A stretch of DNA of 64,000 nt from Chamaecrista fasciculata (GCA_003254925.1 QANZ01045625.1:29535-93534), one strand, 5' to 3'; positions 1 to 16,309 are shown, numbered from the stretch's first letter. The notes: generated by a model not told the origin, from the sequence alone. Translations and numbers: made by a program.

Positions 1-360
1 GAAGCCACAGCTAGCTGATTCATCGTTATCACAGTAAACACAGTTTTTGCTTTGAACTTGAACATTATATAACACTTATGTAGTTATGTCCTTCGTCTTC
101 TTCCTACTTGTTAAAAACTTGGATCTCTAAAAATAATTGCCAAGCATGTCCCTCCATTTTCCTATTCATTCCTCTGTTTTTATTTCAAGGAAAAAGAAAA
201 ATTCATACATCCCAACCAAAAATAGAGGACAGTAAAAAGAAAAAGAAAAAGAAAAGGAGAGTCATACTTGTTTCATTTCACTGTTAATTTCACTGCGATT
301 CAAAAGATTTGAACTCGGATTCTTTCAATTCGTCCTTTGCTTTACAAAAAAAAGTATGTG

Positions 361-828
361 CTAATCTGAGACGCCTTCGTCACCGTTCGATTGCCTCGAC
401 GAATAATTCGAACTGTTCGACGAACTCGAAATTGGCGGAGGCGGCGTCGATTTCCACGGAACCACTTGATTTTCTTCATCATCGTCATCGCAGTCGCCGT
501 CATCGTCTTCTTCTTCCTCTTCCTCGTCGTCGCCGCCTTCTCCGCCGCCACCGTCGTCTTCTTCTTCGTCGTCGTCGGCGTCGTCGCGATCTTCGTCATT
601 CCGGCGTTTGATGCAATCGTTGCAGAGAGACATGGTTGGAACGAATTTAGGGCCAGAGCCGTGCCAAGGAGTCAAGGATTGGCAAGAATGGCAAAGAAGA
701 ACTCTGGAGTGTTTGGTGACGAGGAAATTGGCGCTGTGAACTTTGGCATCGCAGGACCAACACAGAGTAGCTTGATCTGATTCACAGAACAAATTTGCAG
801 AAGAATTACAGAGCTCGCACTTCTTCAT
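361..828 (-). CDS. B-box zinc-finger protein, BBX28/29-like (single B-box, short C-terminus)
   Basis: This 155-residue reading frame starts MKKCELC and has one B-box with its zinc ligands in order (C4, C7, C15, D18, C23, C26, H31, H40), followed by the HSRVLLCHSCQSLTPW stretch typical of plant BBX28/BBX29-type regulators. Residues about 78-118 are an almost pure Asp/Glu run, followed by ENQVVPW and a Ser/Pro-rich tail, which is the family order. BBX28/29 proteins act in the nucleus in light and photomorphogenesis signalling; that role is family knowledge, not something seen here. Family members are usually well over 200 residues and continue after the position where this one stops (GDEGVSD), so the C-terminal third is missing or lies in an unrecognised second exon. 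The start is the first ATG and directly precedes the B-box. A TATA box and a CT-rich leader lie upstream on the same strand. Confidence 0.85.
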   Translation of the reverse strand: MKKCELCNSSANLFCESDQATLCWSCDAKVHSANFLVTKHSRVLLCHSCQSLTPWHGSGPKFVPTMSLCNDCIKRRNDEDRDDADDDEEEDDGGGGEGGDDEEEEEEDDDGDCDDDDEENQVVPWKSTPPPPISSSSNSSNYSSRQSNGDEGVSD

Positions 829-988
829 CGTTAATTAACAACAACAATACTTAATTAATGATGATTGTTGATGGATGATCGATGATGATAATAGGTCTCG
901 TTGTGATTCTGAGGGAAGAAGAAGAAGATGTGTATAGTAGCAGAGGAAGGAAGTTGAGAGTATTAAAAAAAAACCTTCCTTAGTTTTT

Positions 989-1014
989 AGAGAGAGAGAG
1001 AGGGAGGAGAGAGA
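989..1014 (-). repeat. GA/CT-rich tract in the B-box gene leader
   Basis: A purine tract on the plus strand (CT repeat on the coding strand) lies inside the predicted 5'UTR. CT-rich leaders are common in plant genes and can bind GAGA-type BBR/BPC factors; binding here is inference. Confidence 0.5.
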
Positions 1015-1120
1015 ATTTGTTAAATTTGTTAATGACAACAGATCGGAGTCAAACTGGTTGGTTACTCTGTTAATTTCAAATACATTCACGATTCCTTTGC
1101 TTTCTTTCCTTTTGTGGTTG

Positions 1121-1130
1121 CCTTATATAC
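1121..1130 (-). promoter_or_regulatory. Probable TATA box of the B-box gene
   Basis: On the minus strand the sequence reads GTATATAAGG, a near-consensus plant TATA box, about 290 bases before the B-box start codon. Transcription would begin near 1090, giving a leader of roughly 260 bases. Confidence 0.55.
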
Positions 1131-1162
1131 TTCCATTTTCTGTACTTCAATAAGATGTTACT

Positions 1163-1350
1163 CTAAACCAACTTGGTTGGTCAAGTGGTCAATTTATTAA
1201 GTCGCTGAAGTAAGTGTTAGAGATTCTAATCTCGCTTTATATATACAACAATTAATTGGTCAGCGACAAACCCTTAAATGAAATTCAAATCCGCAGATGA
1301 TTAATTCTTAATTTGTCGGATGGGAATACCTTAAACAACTAAAAAATAAA
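1163..1350 (+). mobile_element. tRNA-derived SINE
   Basis: An A-box-like motif (TTGGTCAAGTGG, 1177-1188) and a B-box-like motif (AGAGATTCTAATCTC, about 1219-1233) are followed by a plant SINE-type body containing GGTCAGCGACAAACCCTTAA and an A-rich 3' end. It is flanked by a near target-site duplication, ATGTTACT (1155-1162) and ATGCTACT (1351-1358), with one mismatch. Length about 188 bp. It has no coding capacity. Confidence 0.7.
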
Positions 1351-1493
1351 ATGCTACTATATATATATATGTGGATTTTTCTCTCGCTATATATTTTGAT
1401 TTTTCTCTTAATAAGAGCTCTCTTTAGTTTCAAATATAATAAGAGCTCTGATCATTTCAAACACAATCATGACTCTAGTTTGGAATTTAGTTT

Positions 1494-1680
1494 AGGGTAA
1501 ATTACAAATTAAGTACCTGTGGTTAGGCTGAATATCACATCACTGCCGTGTGGTTTGAAAAATTGCACTTTAGGTACTTGAGATGTGCGCCTTTTAGCAA
1601 TTAGGGTACCTGTGTTTTTGTTCCGTTAGTTTGAAGGGAAAATGCTAACGTGGGCGCCCAGCCAAAATCTGAGCCGTGTA
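1494..1680 (+). repeat. Terminal fragment of a GGGTAAATTACA-type transposon
   Basis: It starts GGGTAAATTACAAATTAAG and shows spaced, degenerate 'tacctgtggtt' units. The same opening recurs at 44058 and 63606, and an inverted version at 52385-52506. This is typical of long, internally repetitive terminal inverted repeats such as those of Mutator-like elements. No partner arm was found nearby, so it is probably a truncated end. Confidence 0.4.
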
Positions 1681-1783
1681 TTTGTATTTAAGGAGAAATT
1701 ATTTTGTAATAAATTATGGTTTTTTATATTAAATTAAACATTTCAATAAATTAAGAACTAAAATAATATTAACCATATAATCT

Positions 1784-1834
1784 TTTTTTTTTTTTTGCCA
1801 TAGGACAAAACACCTAACGCGGGTATTAGAATTG
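1784..1834 (-). mobile_element. Very short 5'-truncated non-LTR retroposon tail with perfect TSD
   Basis: A poly-T run (poly-A on the minus strand) followed by a 3'-tail sequence is bounded by a perfect 12-bp duplication ACCATATAATCT (1772-1783 and 1835-1846). The tail shares the block GGACAAAACACCTAACGCGG with the insertion at 36327-36383, so both come from one SINE or LINE family. Only about 51 bp were integrated. Confidence 0.7.
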
Positions 1835-1849
1835 ACCATATAATCTAAA

Positions 1850-3768
1850 GATCAAAATATTAATTTATTCTAACTATATTTGTGAGTCACATTTATAGAA
1901 GTTATTTGAGTTTTATGAGAGTAATTACTTTAATTATAATAATGAATCAACGAGAATGAATTGCATTTTTTTCTTATATACTTGGAAATTAGTTAACTAG
2001 GTGAAGTACAGGCATGGAATTATCAATATACTTCACTTGGCTAGTAAGGTTTGTCTTATATTTATGTGTTGCCTATATGAATTTTGAAGTTTAATTAGTG
2101 TTATTAGTGAGATGAAGTAAATTCATCGAAAAAGTTGTTAATTTGTTATTGTTTAATTTGTCAATAACTCTATTTAAATTTATTTATTTATATAAAAAGT
2201 GAAAAATGAAAATATTATTTTATTGATAAAATTGTAAATATCAACATTTGAGTTATTTATGTATAACACAATTTATTTTAAAGAAAATGATTATGTGACA
2301 ACTATACATTATATCAAAGAGGTTCTTAATCTCCTAAGTATTTGAATCTATTACAATAATGCTTTTATGTGAGAGATTGATGTATCACATAAAGTCTATC
2401 TATAGGTTTGAAAACACAAAAGTTAGTTCAAGAGAGTTTATCTTTGGATTTTTTTAAAGAGAACCATGTGAGGGCTTTGGGAGCTTGAGTGAAGATATGC
2501 AAGAAGGGTGCACATAGGAGGTGGTCCCCTGGGAATCCACTTTGAAACTCAAGTTAGAAGCTGTAGGAGATCAGAGTAAATATTCTGAAGAGATAAATGT
2601 CATACTTTAGTTAGAGTTTTGAAACATGTATTTATAAAAAAAAAAAAAAGGGGTAAAGTGTAGTAGGTGGTGGCAGGGCATGTGATTAATGGTGACTTGT
2701 GTCAGTAGTATCAGACAAGTACACCAAGATTTACAGGATTATGTTTGAGAGAACTACTATTGTGCCTGGGCGCCCGATGCCTGGGTGCTTTGGGCATGAG
2801 GTGTTGGGTGACTAGATTTATGTACATCAAGGTTAATTGGGTTCATTGACATTTTGAAATGTTGAGTGAAATATCGCAATGTAAAGATGTTGAAAATATT
2901 AGCTCTTGGTAAGAAATATTACACAATGATTCATATATTAAATAGATTATCGAAGAACCAACAAGTGTTTGGTATAATGATAAACAAGGTATATCTCAAG
3001 TTAATGGACTTAGGTTTGAATCCTAAAGTTGACGTTGATGGAAGGACTTTAATTGTTCGCTTTTGACTTAAATAAAATTAATATTTGTCTAGACTATTAT
3101 ACAGATAGATAAAAAGAATTCATAATTATGAAAAAAAATAAAGATTATCAAACGTAATGCACCTTAAAAAAAATGCTAGACTTTCAAAGTATAATAATTA
3201 ATTTTTAAAATGTGATATTTTCAAAGATTTGTGCTCAATCTATTAAAACTTTAATATTAACAATTAAATGAGAAGGAATTAAAGGGAAAGAAACAATGAG
3301 AAATGTTGAATTTAGAGATGGTGCAAATTGGAAAGCCGAACAACATAATGATTAAAAACGTCATAAACATCACAAAGTGAGGCAAAACCAAAGTGGGAAA
3401 GTGTGCGTTTCTTGTTGAGTGAGAGAATTCGGTGGAAATTATTGAAGCAGAATCACTTCCCTACTCAGCACCCACCCAACGCTTGCCACGTCATCTTACA
3501 TTAAATCTATGATTATTCTCAATACTACTCACTGGACGACACTTAACTCACAGAATTTCGGATGCTAACCTCACCCACCAATGCCTACTTTCTTCATGCT
3601 ATCACTTTCTCTCTCAACTCTCCTGTCCATTTTCTTTGGCCAAAATTAAAGAGATTGATGTCATCGAGGGAAACAAGAAACTCAAGGCTTATTTAATTTT
3701 TCATCATTAAAATTTATAACACTTAACAATTTTTTATTTTTTAAATTTTAAAAATAATATTTAAAACT
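1850..3768. other. AT-rich intergenic DNA, no gene recognised
   Basis: The short open frame at 2866-3066 (66 codons) resembles no protein I recognise and has no gene context. A poly-A run lies near 2637-2649. Nothing else supportable. Confidence 0.5.
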
Positions 3769-4161
3769 GGCAAGAGTGCAAATTTGGTCTCTTTGGTCAT
3801 ATATATTTTTCTGTTCCACTTTTGGTTTTATACCTTTGGGCCATGTCTCAATTTGATCTCATATCTTTTTTTTTTACAGATTTGGTCTCATATATTTAGG
3901 TTAATTGCATAATTATTCTTATATTTTTGGGTTAGGTTCAAAAGTAGTCTCACATCTTTACAAAAAGACCAACTAATGGTTGATCTTTTTACAAAGACAT
4001 GAGATTAATTCTGCAACTTGACCAAAAGATATGAGATAAAAAATGATATGGGATCAAAATTGAGACCTTTTGCAAAGATATATGACTAAAATTGTAATAA
4101 AAAGATACAGGACTAAATTGAAAACTGAGCAAAAGATAATGGACCAAATTTATATTTGTCC
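3769..4161. mobile_element. Long-TIR foldback element, 'GGTCTCATATC' family (copy 1)
   Basis: The left arm begins with a degenerate 'GGCAAGAGTGCAAATTTGGTC' type start (written here as recognised, with mismatches), and the right arm is its rough inverse ending GTCC at 4161. Both arms are built from 'GGTCyCATATCTTT' units. Related copies lie at 35168-35583, 46967-47369 and, as a half, 53916-54168. There is no coding sequence. Mutator-like origin is likely but not shown. Confidence 0.45.
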
Positions 4162-4818
4162 TATAAAACTTAAGTCAACAAATAAAACCAATCAATATAA
4201 AATTTTTTTGGTACAGAATATAAAATTTTTAAAACAAAATTAACAATATACAAATTTTGTAAATAAAATTAAAATTACGATAAAATCTGGAGATAAAAAA
4301 AATGCTTTTATTATTTTCATCATGATTGGCGACATATTTTTTTAGATATTTTATTATATTATAAAAGAACTTTATGGCATATCTTATCTTATTATCATAG
4401 CCTCATAGGTATATGAAAAAATTATATTATATAATTTTAAAAAGCAAAGTATTAAGTTGAAGAGGACACGTGTGAGAAAGGCAGTGAATGATAAATGGTA
4501 TGGGCTTTGCATGTGAAGTTTGCTTTGGTTAGTTATGAAATTGAATTTNTTTATTTTAAAATTTTTCCGGGTTTGGGTGCGGGTATGGGGATTAGACTAC
4601 CCAACGGGTATGGGTATGAGGATTGATTTTGATACCCGCTCATATCCGGGTATGGGTCCGAGTATCATAGTACCCTACCCATGATCATCCTTGCATAGGA
4701 TATATGATATGATCATTGAAGTGATAGGATAGGATCATAGGTGTATGGTACTATAATTATACATAGGACAATGAGAATATCTTTTTGGTGTTTGGTAATT
4801 TTGTGGGTGTACTATGCA

Positions 4819-5132
4819 TAGCACTGTTAAACGGGCCGGCCCGGCCCGGCCCGTTACGGGCCACGGGCTAAACGGGCCAAATTTTTTAAACCCAAGCCCG
4901 CCCATTTAGCGGGCGGGCCGGCCCGGCCCGCGGGCCTAAACATTTTTACATGCAAATTTTTTTTAAAAAATGTAAACGGGCCTAAACGGGCTGGACTGTT
5001 TAGTCCACGGGCTAAACGGGCCGGACCGTTTAGGCCCGTTTTTAAACGGGCCAAATTTTTTAAGCCCAAGCCCGCCCATTTAGCGAGCGGGCCGGGCCAG
5101 CCCGCGGGCCTAAGCCCGTTTTGACAGTGCTA
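4819..5132. mobile_element. hAT-family MITE with perfect 8-bp TSD
   Basis: The termini are TAGCACTGTTAAACGGG and CCCGTTTTGACAGTGCTA, flanked by the perfect 8-bp duplication ACTATGCA (4811-4818 and 5133-5140). An 8-bp duplication with this type of terminus is diagnostic of hAT elements. The 314-bp interior is GC-rich, dominated by CGGGCC palindromes, and can fold on itself. No transposase. A close relative is at 21110-21445. Confidence 0.9.
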
Positions 5133-5314
5133 ACTATGCACATCTCTCTCCCATAATATTATTAGTAGGGCAATGCTAAAAATTAGGATTGTTCAAACAA
5201 ATTATTTAGTATGTCCATATCCGTCTTCTTAAAGTTAAATTTAAAAAATAAAATATTTTGAAAAACCATCAAATCACCCCATAAGTGAAGTGATTTGTGA
5301 TGACGTGGGGGAGT

Positions 5315-5669
5315 TGGATCCCTTAAAGTATTTTAAGAGTGAAGTGAGGAGAGAGATAGAAAGAGAATTGGGTTCCACTTACATTTTCTCTTCCTACCAT
5401 TGTCTCTATCTCTCTTCTCACTTCACCTTAGAGTACTTGGAGATGGATCCTCCTCTAGAGTTCATTTCTCTACATTTCTTGTGGAGTATGAGAGAGAAAG
5501 GAAAAAAAAAGAAGAGAGAGAAAGAAAAAATATATATTTATATACTTTTATTTCATGAATTTCATATTTTCTCTCTCTTATTCTTCCTTTCTCTCTCTAA
5601 CTCCACCGAGAAAATGTAGAGAAAGGAACTCTAAAAAATCCAAACCCAAAGTACTTTAAGGGATCCATG
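5315..5669. repeat. Foldback/MITE-like segment with GGATCCCTTAAAGTA ends
   Basis: The left end reads TTGGATCCCTTAAAGTA and the right end is its inverse, TACTTTAAGGGATCC. The interior is a GA/CT-rich tract that opens a meaningless 109-codon frame. No clear target duplication was found, so the element class is unassigned. Confidence 0.4.
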
Positions 5670-6950
5670 CTCGATCAGGTAGCCTCTCTTAGTAGTATTT
5701 CATTCATTTTTCTTTATGCTTATCAATGTAGTTACTAAACCTTTCTTTTCTCATTTTAATCACGAGCTTAGTTTTATTGTAATTTATTTATTTTACCATT
5801 AATTTAAAACATAATTTCTTTTAGTTTCTGTCATTATTTTTAATATAAGTAGTTAAAATGAATATTTTGAAATTGGATCATTTATATTTTCATTTTTTAT
5901 ATTATTTTTTGTAGATTTAAAAAGAGAAAAAAAAAAATAAGAAAGTGCAAGTCTTATAAAATAATAAATATTTAGGATCTACATTTTTTTTTCTTTCTAC
6001 ATCTTTTTTATTTTTTTCTTTCTCTAAATTCATAAGAATTATAGAGGATAGAAATTGATAAGGCATCCCTCTAAAAATATCCTCCAACAGTCAAAAAAGT
6101 ATAAGAGAATTATCTTATTATCTAAATATCTCAACTATCATAACGGTCTGATTTGACTTGAACTCCAAGGGACCCTCATTTCTCTTACTCCGTAATAATT
6201 ATGACCCATTCCTTTAGCCAATTTAGCACTTAATACATGATCATTCAAGTCAGATTTTTTTGTTATTGGGATAGGTGAATTCTTATAGATCCATCCTCCA
6301 AAAGAACCTGACATGATAATTTTTCATTATTCGGCTCGAGCACGAATCAAACGAATCGAATGGATCTAGCTAAAAAATTTCTATGTTATATATACATATA
6401 GATTCTATGTACGAAAAAATTTAGCAGATTGTCTTTTCTGGAGTTACAACTACCCATTGCAAGAAATTAAGTTCTTATAAGTAAATGCTCAATACTCAAG
6501 TAGGCTTACAAAGTTGATAGTGCTTTCTGGGTCATCTCAGACCTTGCGGTTGGCCTTTATCCCCCCAAAAAACTCTTTGCGTCTATAAATCAGCTCTTAG
6601 CTCTTTTAAAAGGTACACTTACATTATCTATTCTTTGAGATTACACTTTCTCTCCAAGATCTCTTACTGACTTTGGCATCAGAGTGACTGACGAGGTCAA
6701 ACCCCCGTCATGTCTTTTTGCAAGTTTCCACATTCCGATCATCGTAATAACCATCGTTATTTCGTAGTATCATCAGAAATATAGAAGATCCAATTTCGAG
6801 CATTTCTTGTTTACATGTATTATAAATAAGTGAGTTGATTTTTTTTTTTTTTAAAAGAATCCATCACGAATTTATTTTNTTTTTTTATAAAAGAATCCAT
6901 CACGATTTTTTTTTTAATTTATGATTAAGATTTTTTTCATAAAATTCTTT
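5670..6950. other. Intergenic DNA with an assembly scar at 6879
   Basis: No gene recognised. A 17-bp sequence (AAAAGAATCCATCACGA) occurs at 6853-6869 and again at 6889-6905, on either side of a single N at 6879. This looks like overlapping contig ends that were not merged rather than a biological repeat. Confidence 0.55.
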
Positions 6951-7376
6951 TTGAATGGGCCAGTCTCAGACAAAAAAAAGTAATGAGCAAGCCCAAATGA
7001 CTCTCTGCGTTCATCAGCTTCATCTTCAAGTTCATCTCATCTCTTTGGCCAAAGAAAAAAAAGTTCATCTCATCTCTATTTCGTTTTCTCCTCTAGCCGT
7101 CGTCTTCATCGTCGACTCTACGGCCACCGTTAAGAAACTCGACGCTGTTCAGTCAGACTCGTTCACGCTTCTCCGTCGTCGTCGGTCGTTCACGTCTTTC
7201 GCTGCTGGAGTGCTGGTATTCCTTCCATTTTTCATTTTCCAGTTGATTAATTTTGCTACTTGTCTAATGTCTAGTTAACAACAGTTCTGCTGCATAATAG
7301 GGCTGGTTCTTCTTGTTCTGCATTTTTTATATACTATTTTTTTTCTTTATAAATTAATAATAGATTAATAGTACCA

Positions 7377-7722
7377 ATGGCATCATCTTAACAACAATCA
7401 ATTGCGTCTGTATCATTTACTCAATCAGTAAGGTCAAGAGCATAACCAAATGGGAATTTTTTTTTGGAAATGCATGTATTGTGAAGAACAATTTAAGGGT
7501 GGAGGAATACTTAGAGACAGAGTAAAACAATGTCTTGCTGGAAAAAAGGGAGATGCAATAGGATGTTAGAAAGTGCCATATGTGGTTCAAAAGTTGCAAC
7601 AAAATTTGAAAGAAATTGATGAGAGGAAAAAGAAGGGTCAGAATGACTTGAAAGATATGCAACTTGAAGAAGATGATCCAAACTCATCAGAAATGCAGTT
7701 GAACATTGAAGTTTGTTTTTAG
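7377..7722 (+). pseudogene. Decayed hAT-transposase/BED zinc-finger N-terminal fragment
   Basis: Reading from ATG 7377, the translation resembles the N-terminus of plant hAT-type proteins with a BED finger: a Ser/Gln-rich start, then CMYCEEQFKGGG, a CLAGKKGDAIGC-like stretch with one stop after it, KVPYVVQKLQQNLKE and an acidic tail. Several in-frame stops (for example after MASS) and frame changes make it non-functional. It lies in the inferred 5'UTR intron of the mL43 gene, so it is a relic or could at most be a spliced-out piece. Family match is by eye. Confidence 0.5.
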
Positions 7723-7787
7723 ACTTTGAACTATCAATTTATAACTATCTGTTATTATTATGAACAATCTTTTTCTGAATTAATCAG

Positions 7788-9846
7788 ATGGCTCTGAGAG
7801 GGGTTTGGCAGCTAGAGAAGCTTACTGTGAGCTATTGCAACTGGGGTGGAAGTAGCCGAGGTATAAGGTATGTTTATCAATTTCCAAATTCCTATTTCAT
7901 TAGATACTTACTATAATGCTTACTACATGGAGAACAATTAAGCTTTGTTTTGATTTATTTTTTTTTTCAGTTTTTGTTTTAAATTTGGGTTTATTTACTG
8001 GTAGCATTTTCTGCAAAATTAATTGCAAGGATTATTTTAATTCCCGCTGATAATTTGATCACCTACTGCTGTATCCCACTTTTCTACTCTTATTATCAGT
8101 TTGTTTCATTCAAATGACAAGAACTTTGATGAACTTGTGGTTATATCAGATTTAGTCATCAATCGCAAGTATGTAAATGAAGACCTATGTTCATTTCAGC
8201 TAAGCTTTATTGTGTTTTATCTCAATGGCTTTGTAGCTAAAGAAACTTACAAATTTTGAACAATCCTGAGTTTAATTGGAAATTTCTCCTATGTCATATC
8301 TGGTATTTAAAGTGTGGAATGAGGTCTAATATTACCAATTTCTGTGTGGTTAAGAATAGGCTCCAATCAAATTTGATCTTTGGGTATAACCATCTTTTTC
8401 AGTTCATGGATGGATAGGTAGTGAATTACCAAGGGCGTGTTTGGTTTTGTTGTTTTGTGTTTTCATTCTGAATGAAAACAGAAAACATGACTGGAAATGC
8501 ATTTGGTATAGTTTAAGAGTAAGTATTGTTTTAAAACAGGCTGAAAACAGAAGACATTTTCAGCCATTTTTTCAAGATGAATAGTTGCATTTTTGTAAGT
8601 AAACCTTTTAACCATAAGAATATCATCATTGAACAATAGTTAAATTTAAGAAATCAAATGAAATCTATGGTCATTGAAGTTAAATTTGATTTGAAAACAG
8701 AAGATATTAATTTGTCTAACTTATGTCTTAAATATTGAAAACATTCAAATGAAAATTGATTTGAAGAAATAAAAAAAGAGAATGAAAATAAAAAATGCTT
8801 TTCAACAAACCAAAAGCTGCCTATATTTGTATCATTCAAGTGTTTGTCTATGTTGTTCTGGATGATGTTGGTTCCTTGGCGTCCTTGCTTTTGTGAATTT
8901 TTAATTTGAAATGACCAAAGACTTCAAACTCATCTTTCTTCCTCACCAACTGATATAGTTTGTTTTGGGCTTACTCTTATGAAAGGACTACTCAGCTTCA
9001 TTTTGTTGCAATTAATGTCCAAGCAAAGTTTCATCTAAAATGAAACTTGTCCAAGCAAGAGATTTGAATCATCTGATCATCACAGTTATTAGTTGTCTTT
9101 ACTGTTAGTCTACTTTGTCTATCAACACTTGACAATAGTGTTTTATTTTTAATAATTGAAGTCTGTATTGAGCATCGACCTTTTTAATATATTTTGGGGA
9201 TAATTTGCCAATAAGCAACTGTTTATTGCTTGTCTGGTGCTGTTACTTGCATAATTGGTTCTTACTATCTTTTAGTTGTCTTATTATTCGTGACTTTTGT
9301 GTAATTGTAACTTTTTAGTCCTTAAAATTCAGTTAGGCATGAGGCTTAAATTTACTCTTTCTAACCCTTTTGTCCTTCCTTTTTCCTCTTGTTGGGTCCA
9401 AAATTATTCTATAGTGTGTCTTGATCCCTTTCCTCTTGATTTGAAGGGAAAAATTTGCCATTTTCGATGCAACAGGGCCTTTATGGAGTCACATTTGCCA
9501 ACTTATAAAGAGCAAAATCCTCAACTAGAGGTGGTTACTGAACTCATCCGTGGTCAGCATCCACATCTGAAGGGCTTTTACAGTAAGTCTTTTCATTTCT
9601 CAATCACAGTTGTACCTTAATTGCTAAAACTTTCGTCAGGTTTTTATTAGAGATTCTCTTACAAAAAATGCAGAGAACAGAAACCAGAGGGTGATATGCA
9701 TGAAAAACATGGATCCAGAAGACATACTTCTACATGCGACGAGGCTAAGGAATGCTTTAGGAAGAAAAGTTGTGAAACTGAGGACAAGGCATGTAACCGA
9801 ACACCCCAGCGTGCAAGGTACATGGACAACTGCTGTGGAATTTTGA
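7788..9846 (+). CDS. MRPL43: Mitochondrial large-subunit ribosomal protein mL43 (L51/S25/CI-B8 domain)
   Basis: Three coding exons, 7788-7867, 9476-9582 and 9674-9846, join in frame at GT-AG introns to give 119 residues, the usual plant mL43 length. The product begins MALRGVWQLEKLTVSYCNWG, continues with AFMESHLPTYKEQNPQLEVV and a HPHLKGFY motif, and ends with the exon-3 segment containing VICMKNMDPEDI and GTWTTAVEF. This is the thioredoxin-like L51/S25/CI-B8 fold of the mitochondrial ribosomal large subunit. The start ATG lies immediately after an acceptor (aatcag/ATG), so a non-coding leader exon must precede it. The best candidate is about 6955-7215, ending at a GT near 7216. Intron 1 is long (1.6 kb) and AT-rich. 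The 3'UTR probably extends to about 10.1 kb. Nothing in the coding sequence looks broken. Confidence 0.92.
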
Positions 9847-10379
9847 AGTAGCTCAAATCAGGTGTTACTAAGTTAGTTTTTGATGTCAACTTTCTTAAGT
9901 TGCTCTGTTTTTGAATTGGTGCAAGTCAATGTGAACTTATCACTTATATTTTCTTCACGCATACAAATATTTGTTGTTATCCTTTTTCAAGATAACAAAG
10001 TAGTCAGTGTGGTAATTTGTTTTCAAGAGGGACCCAAGACATTTGATTTGGCAAAGGCTGAAAGCAAAATTATTGCTTGATGATTAAGGGTCAGTAAGTT
10101 CACAGCAATAACAGATATATGCCATAGGCATAGTCTCATGTTCGCGTTTTGTTAGAGAGGATTTATTTTAATTATGAGTCTTCGTGAATCGAATAAGGAT
10201 TCTCTTAAGCTGTAAATTCGAAGAGTGGAGATAGTAATATAAAAATGAAAAATCAACTAAAAAACGAAGTAAGAATTGTGCAATACATTTTTCTTCATTC
10301 ACTTTTCAATTTCAATCATTCTTCTCTTTGTCCCTTTAATCTCCTTTCACATATTCTCACCATCTCATGCTCTGTGGTC

Positions 10380-10800
10380 TACAATTTTCTTGAGGAGTCC
10401 ACTATCAACAAATGAGGTCAAATCGAACCAAAAATTGATTATAGAACTAAAAAAAAGTGAAAATTTGTGGAAAACCACTTTTGGACCCGATCTGACCTTA
10501 TTTGTTGACTGTCCAAGCTGGACAGAAAAATGACTTAGATCAAAAGTATCTTGTAGCTCCAAATTCGTTGCATCGGACTTGAAATGAGAAAGATATATGA
10601 CTAATTTCGCTCATTTGACTATGAAACGAGCGGTCCACTTTTGGAGCCAAATTTGACCTTGTTTCATGTTTGTTGACGACTCAAACTGGACCAAAAAAGT
10701 ACTCGTCAAGAGTAACACGTGGCTCCGAATTTGTTGCAATTATACTTGAAACAAGGAAAATATGGTTACATTTAGTCGTTTGGACCAAAAAGTAAAACTT
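10380..10800. repeat. Degenerate internal part of the 'GGTCCTAAATG' foldback family
   Basis: Units such as 'tttgaccttgtttgttgac', 'agtaactcgtagctccgaattcgttgca' and 'ttgaaacgagaaatatgacc' match the interiors of the elements at 12075-12601 and 22271-23130. The ends are not recognisable. Confidence 0.4.
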
Positions 10801-11039
10801 TTGGGTAAGATATAAGACCACAGTCAAGATATATACTATCTTAAAACGTTACAAAATGAATTCGCATTGCATCTTGTTAAATTTCCAATGTAAGAAAATA
10901 CATACAATTGAAAGAGTCCATCTATAATCTATATATATTCTCTTTACAAACTACAATTAGCATGCTAGTTAACTAATAACTACAAGTCAGTAATCAGTGA
11001 TTAAGTGGGAAAATATCACCTCTAAGATGAAATTTTAAC

Positions 11040-16043
<5,004 letters not shown>

Positions 16044-16075
16044 TATTGAACTCGTAATCTAGCTAGGAATTTATT

Positions 16076-16077
<2 letters not shown>

Positions 16078-16106
<29 letters not shown>
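16078..16106. repeat. (AT)n(AG)n microsatellite just upstream of the CRK start codon
   Basis: A TA repeat followed by GA repeats lies 35-75 bases upstream of the CRK ATG. It overlaps the expected leader/core promoter and could vary in length between individuals. Confidence 0.7.
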
Positions 16107-16116
16107 GGGTTCTCAT

Positions 16117-16309
16117 GTTTTTTTTAGTTGCTTGCCCGGTATCCGAGGTCACTCCTCGACTAATCCGGACTCGACCCGGGTCGCGCATCTGGCTATGGTG
16201 GGTGAGTCTCTCAACAAGGGTAACTGCATTTAACAAGGACTCAAACACGGGACCTTGCTTAAGCAGAACCAAGTCGCTTACCACTTGGACCAACCACTTT
16301 GTTAGTTGA
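16117..16309 (-). mobile_element. tRNA-derived SINE in the CRK promoter
   Basis: On the minus strand it shows an A box (TTGGTCCAAGTGGTAAGCG) and a B-box-like GTGTTTGAGTCC, then a non-tRNA body ending in an A tract. It is flanked by a near-duplication GGTTCTCAT (16108-16116) and GGTTATCAT (16310-16318), one mismatch. It has the same orientation as the CRK gene and ends about 75 bases upstream of its ATG. Confidence 0.75.

Noticed and set aside
391-780. 129-codon plus-strand frame opposite the B-box gene
   Set aside because: It is the antisense shadow of the acidic-tract coding sequence, giving a run of V/F residues without any domain.
835-1089. 84-codon frame on the minus strand upstream of the B-box gene
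   Set aside because: It lies between the TATA box and the B-box ATG and is Leu/Ser-rich low-complexity sequence; best read as the 5' leader.
2866-3066. 66-codon open frame as a small gene
   Set aside because: No ATG context, homology or neighbouring exon; frames this short are expected by chance.
16115-16309. A tRNA gene in the CRK promoter
   Set aside because: The A and B boxes are degenerate and no cloverleaf can be drawn; the element has a SINE body and target duplication.
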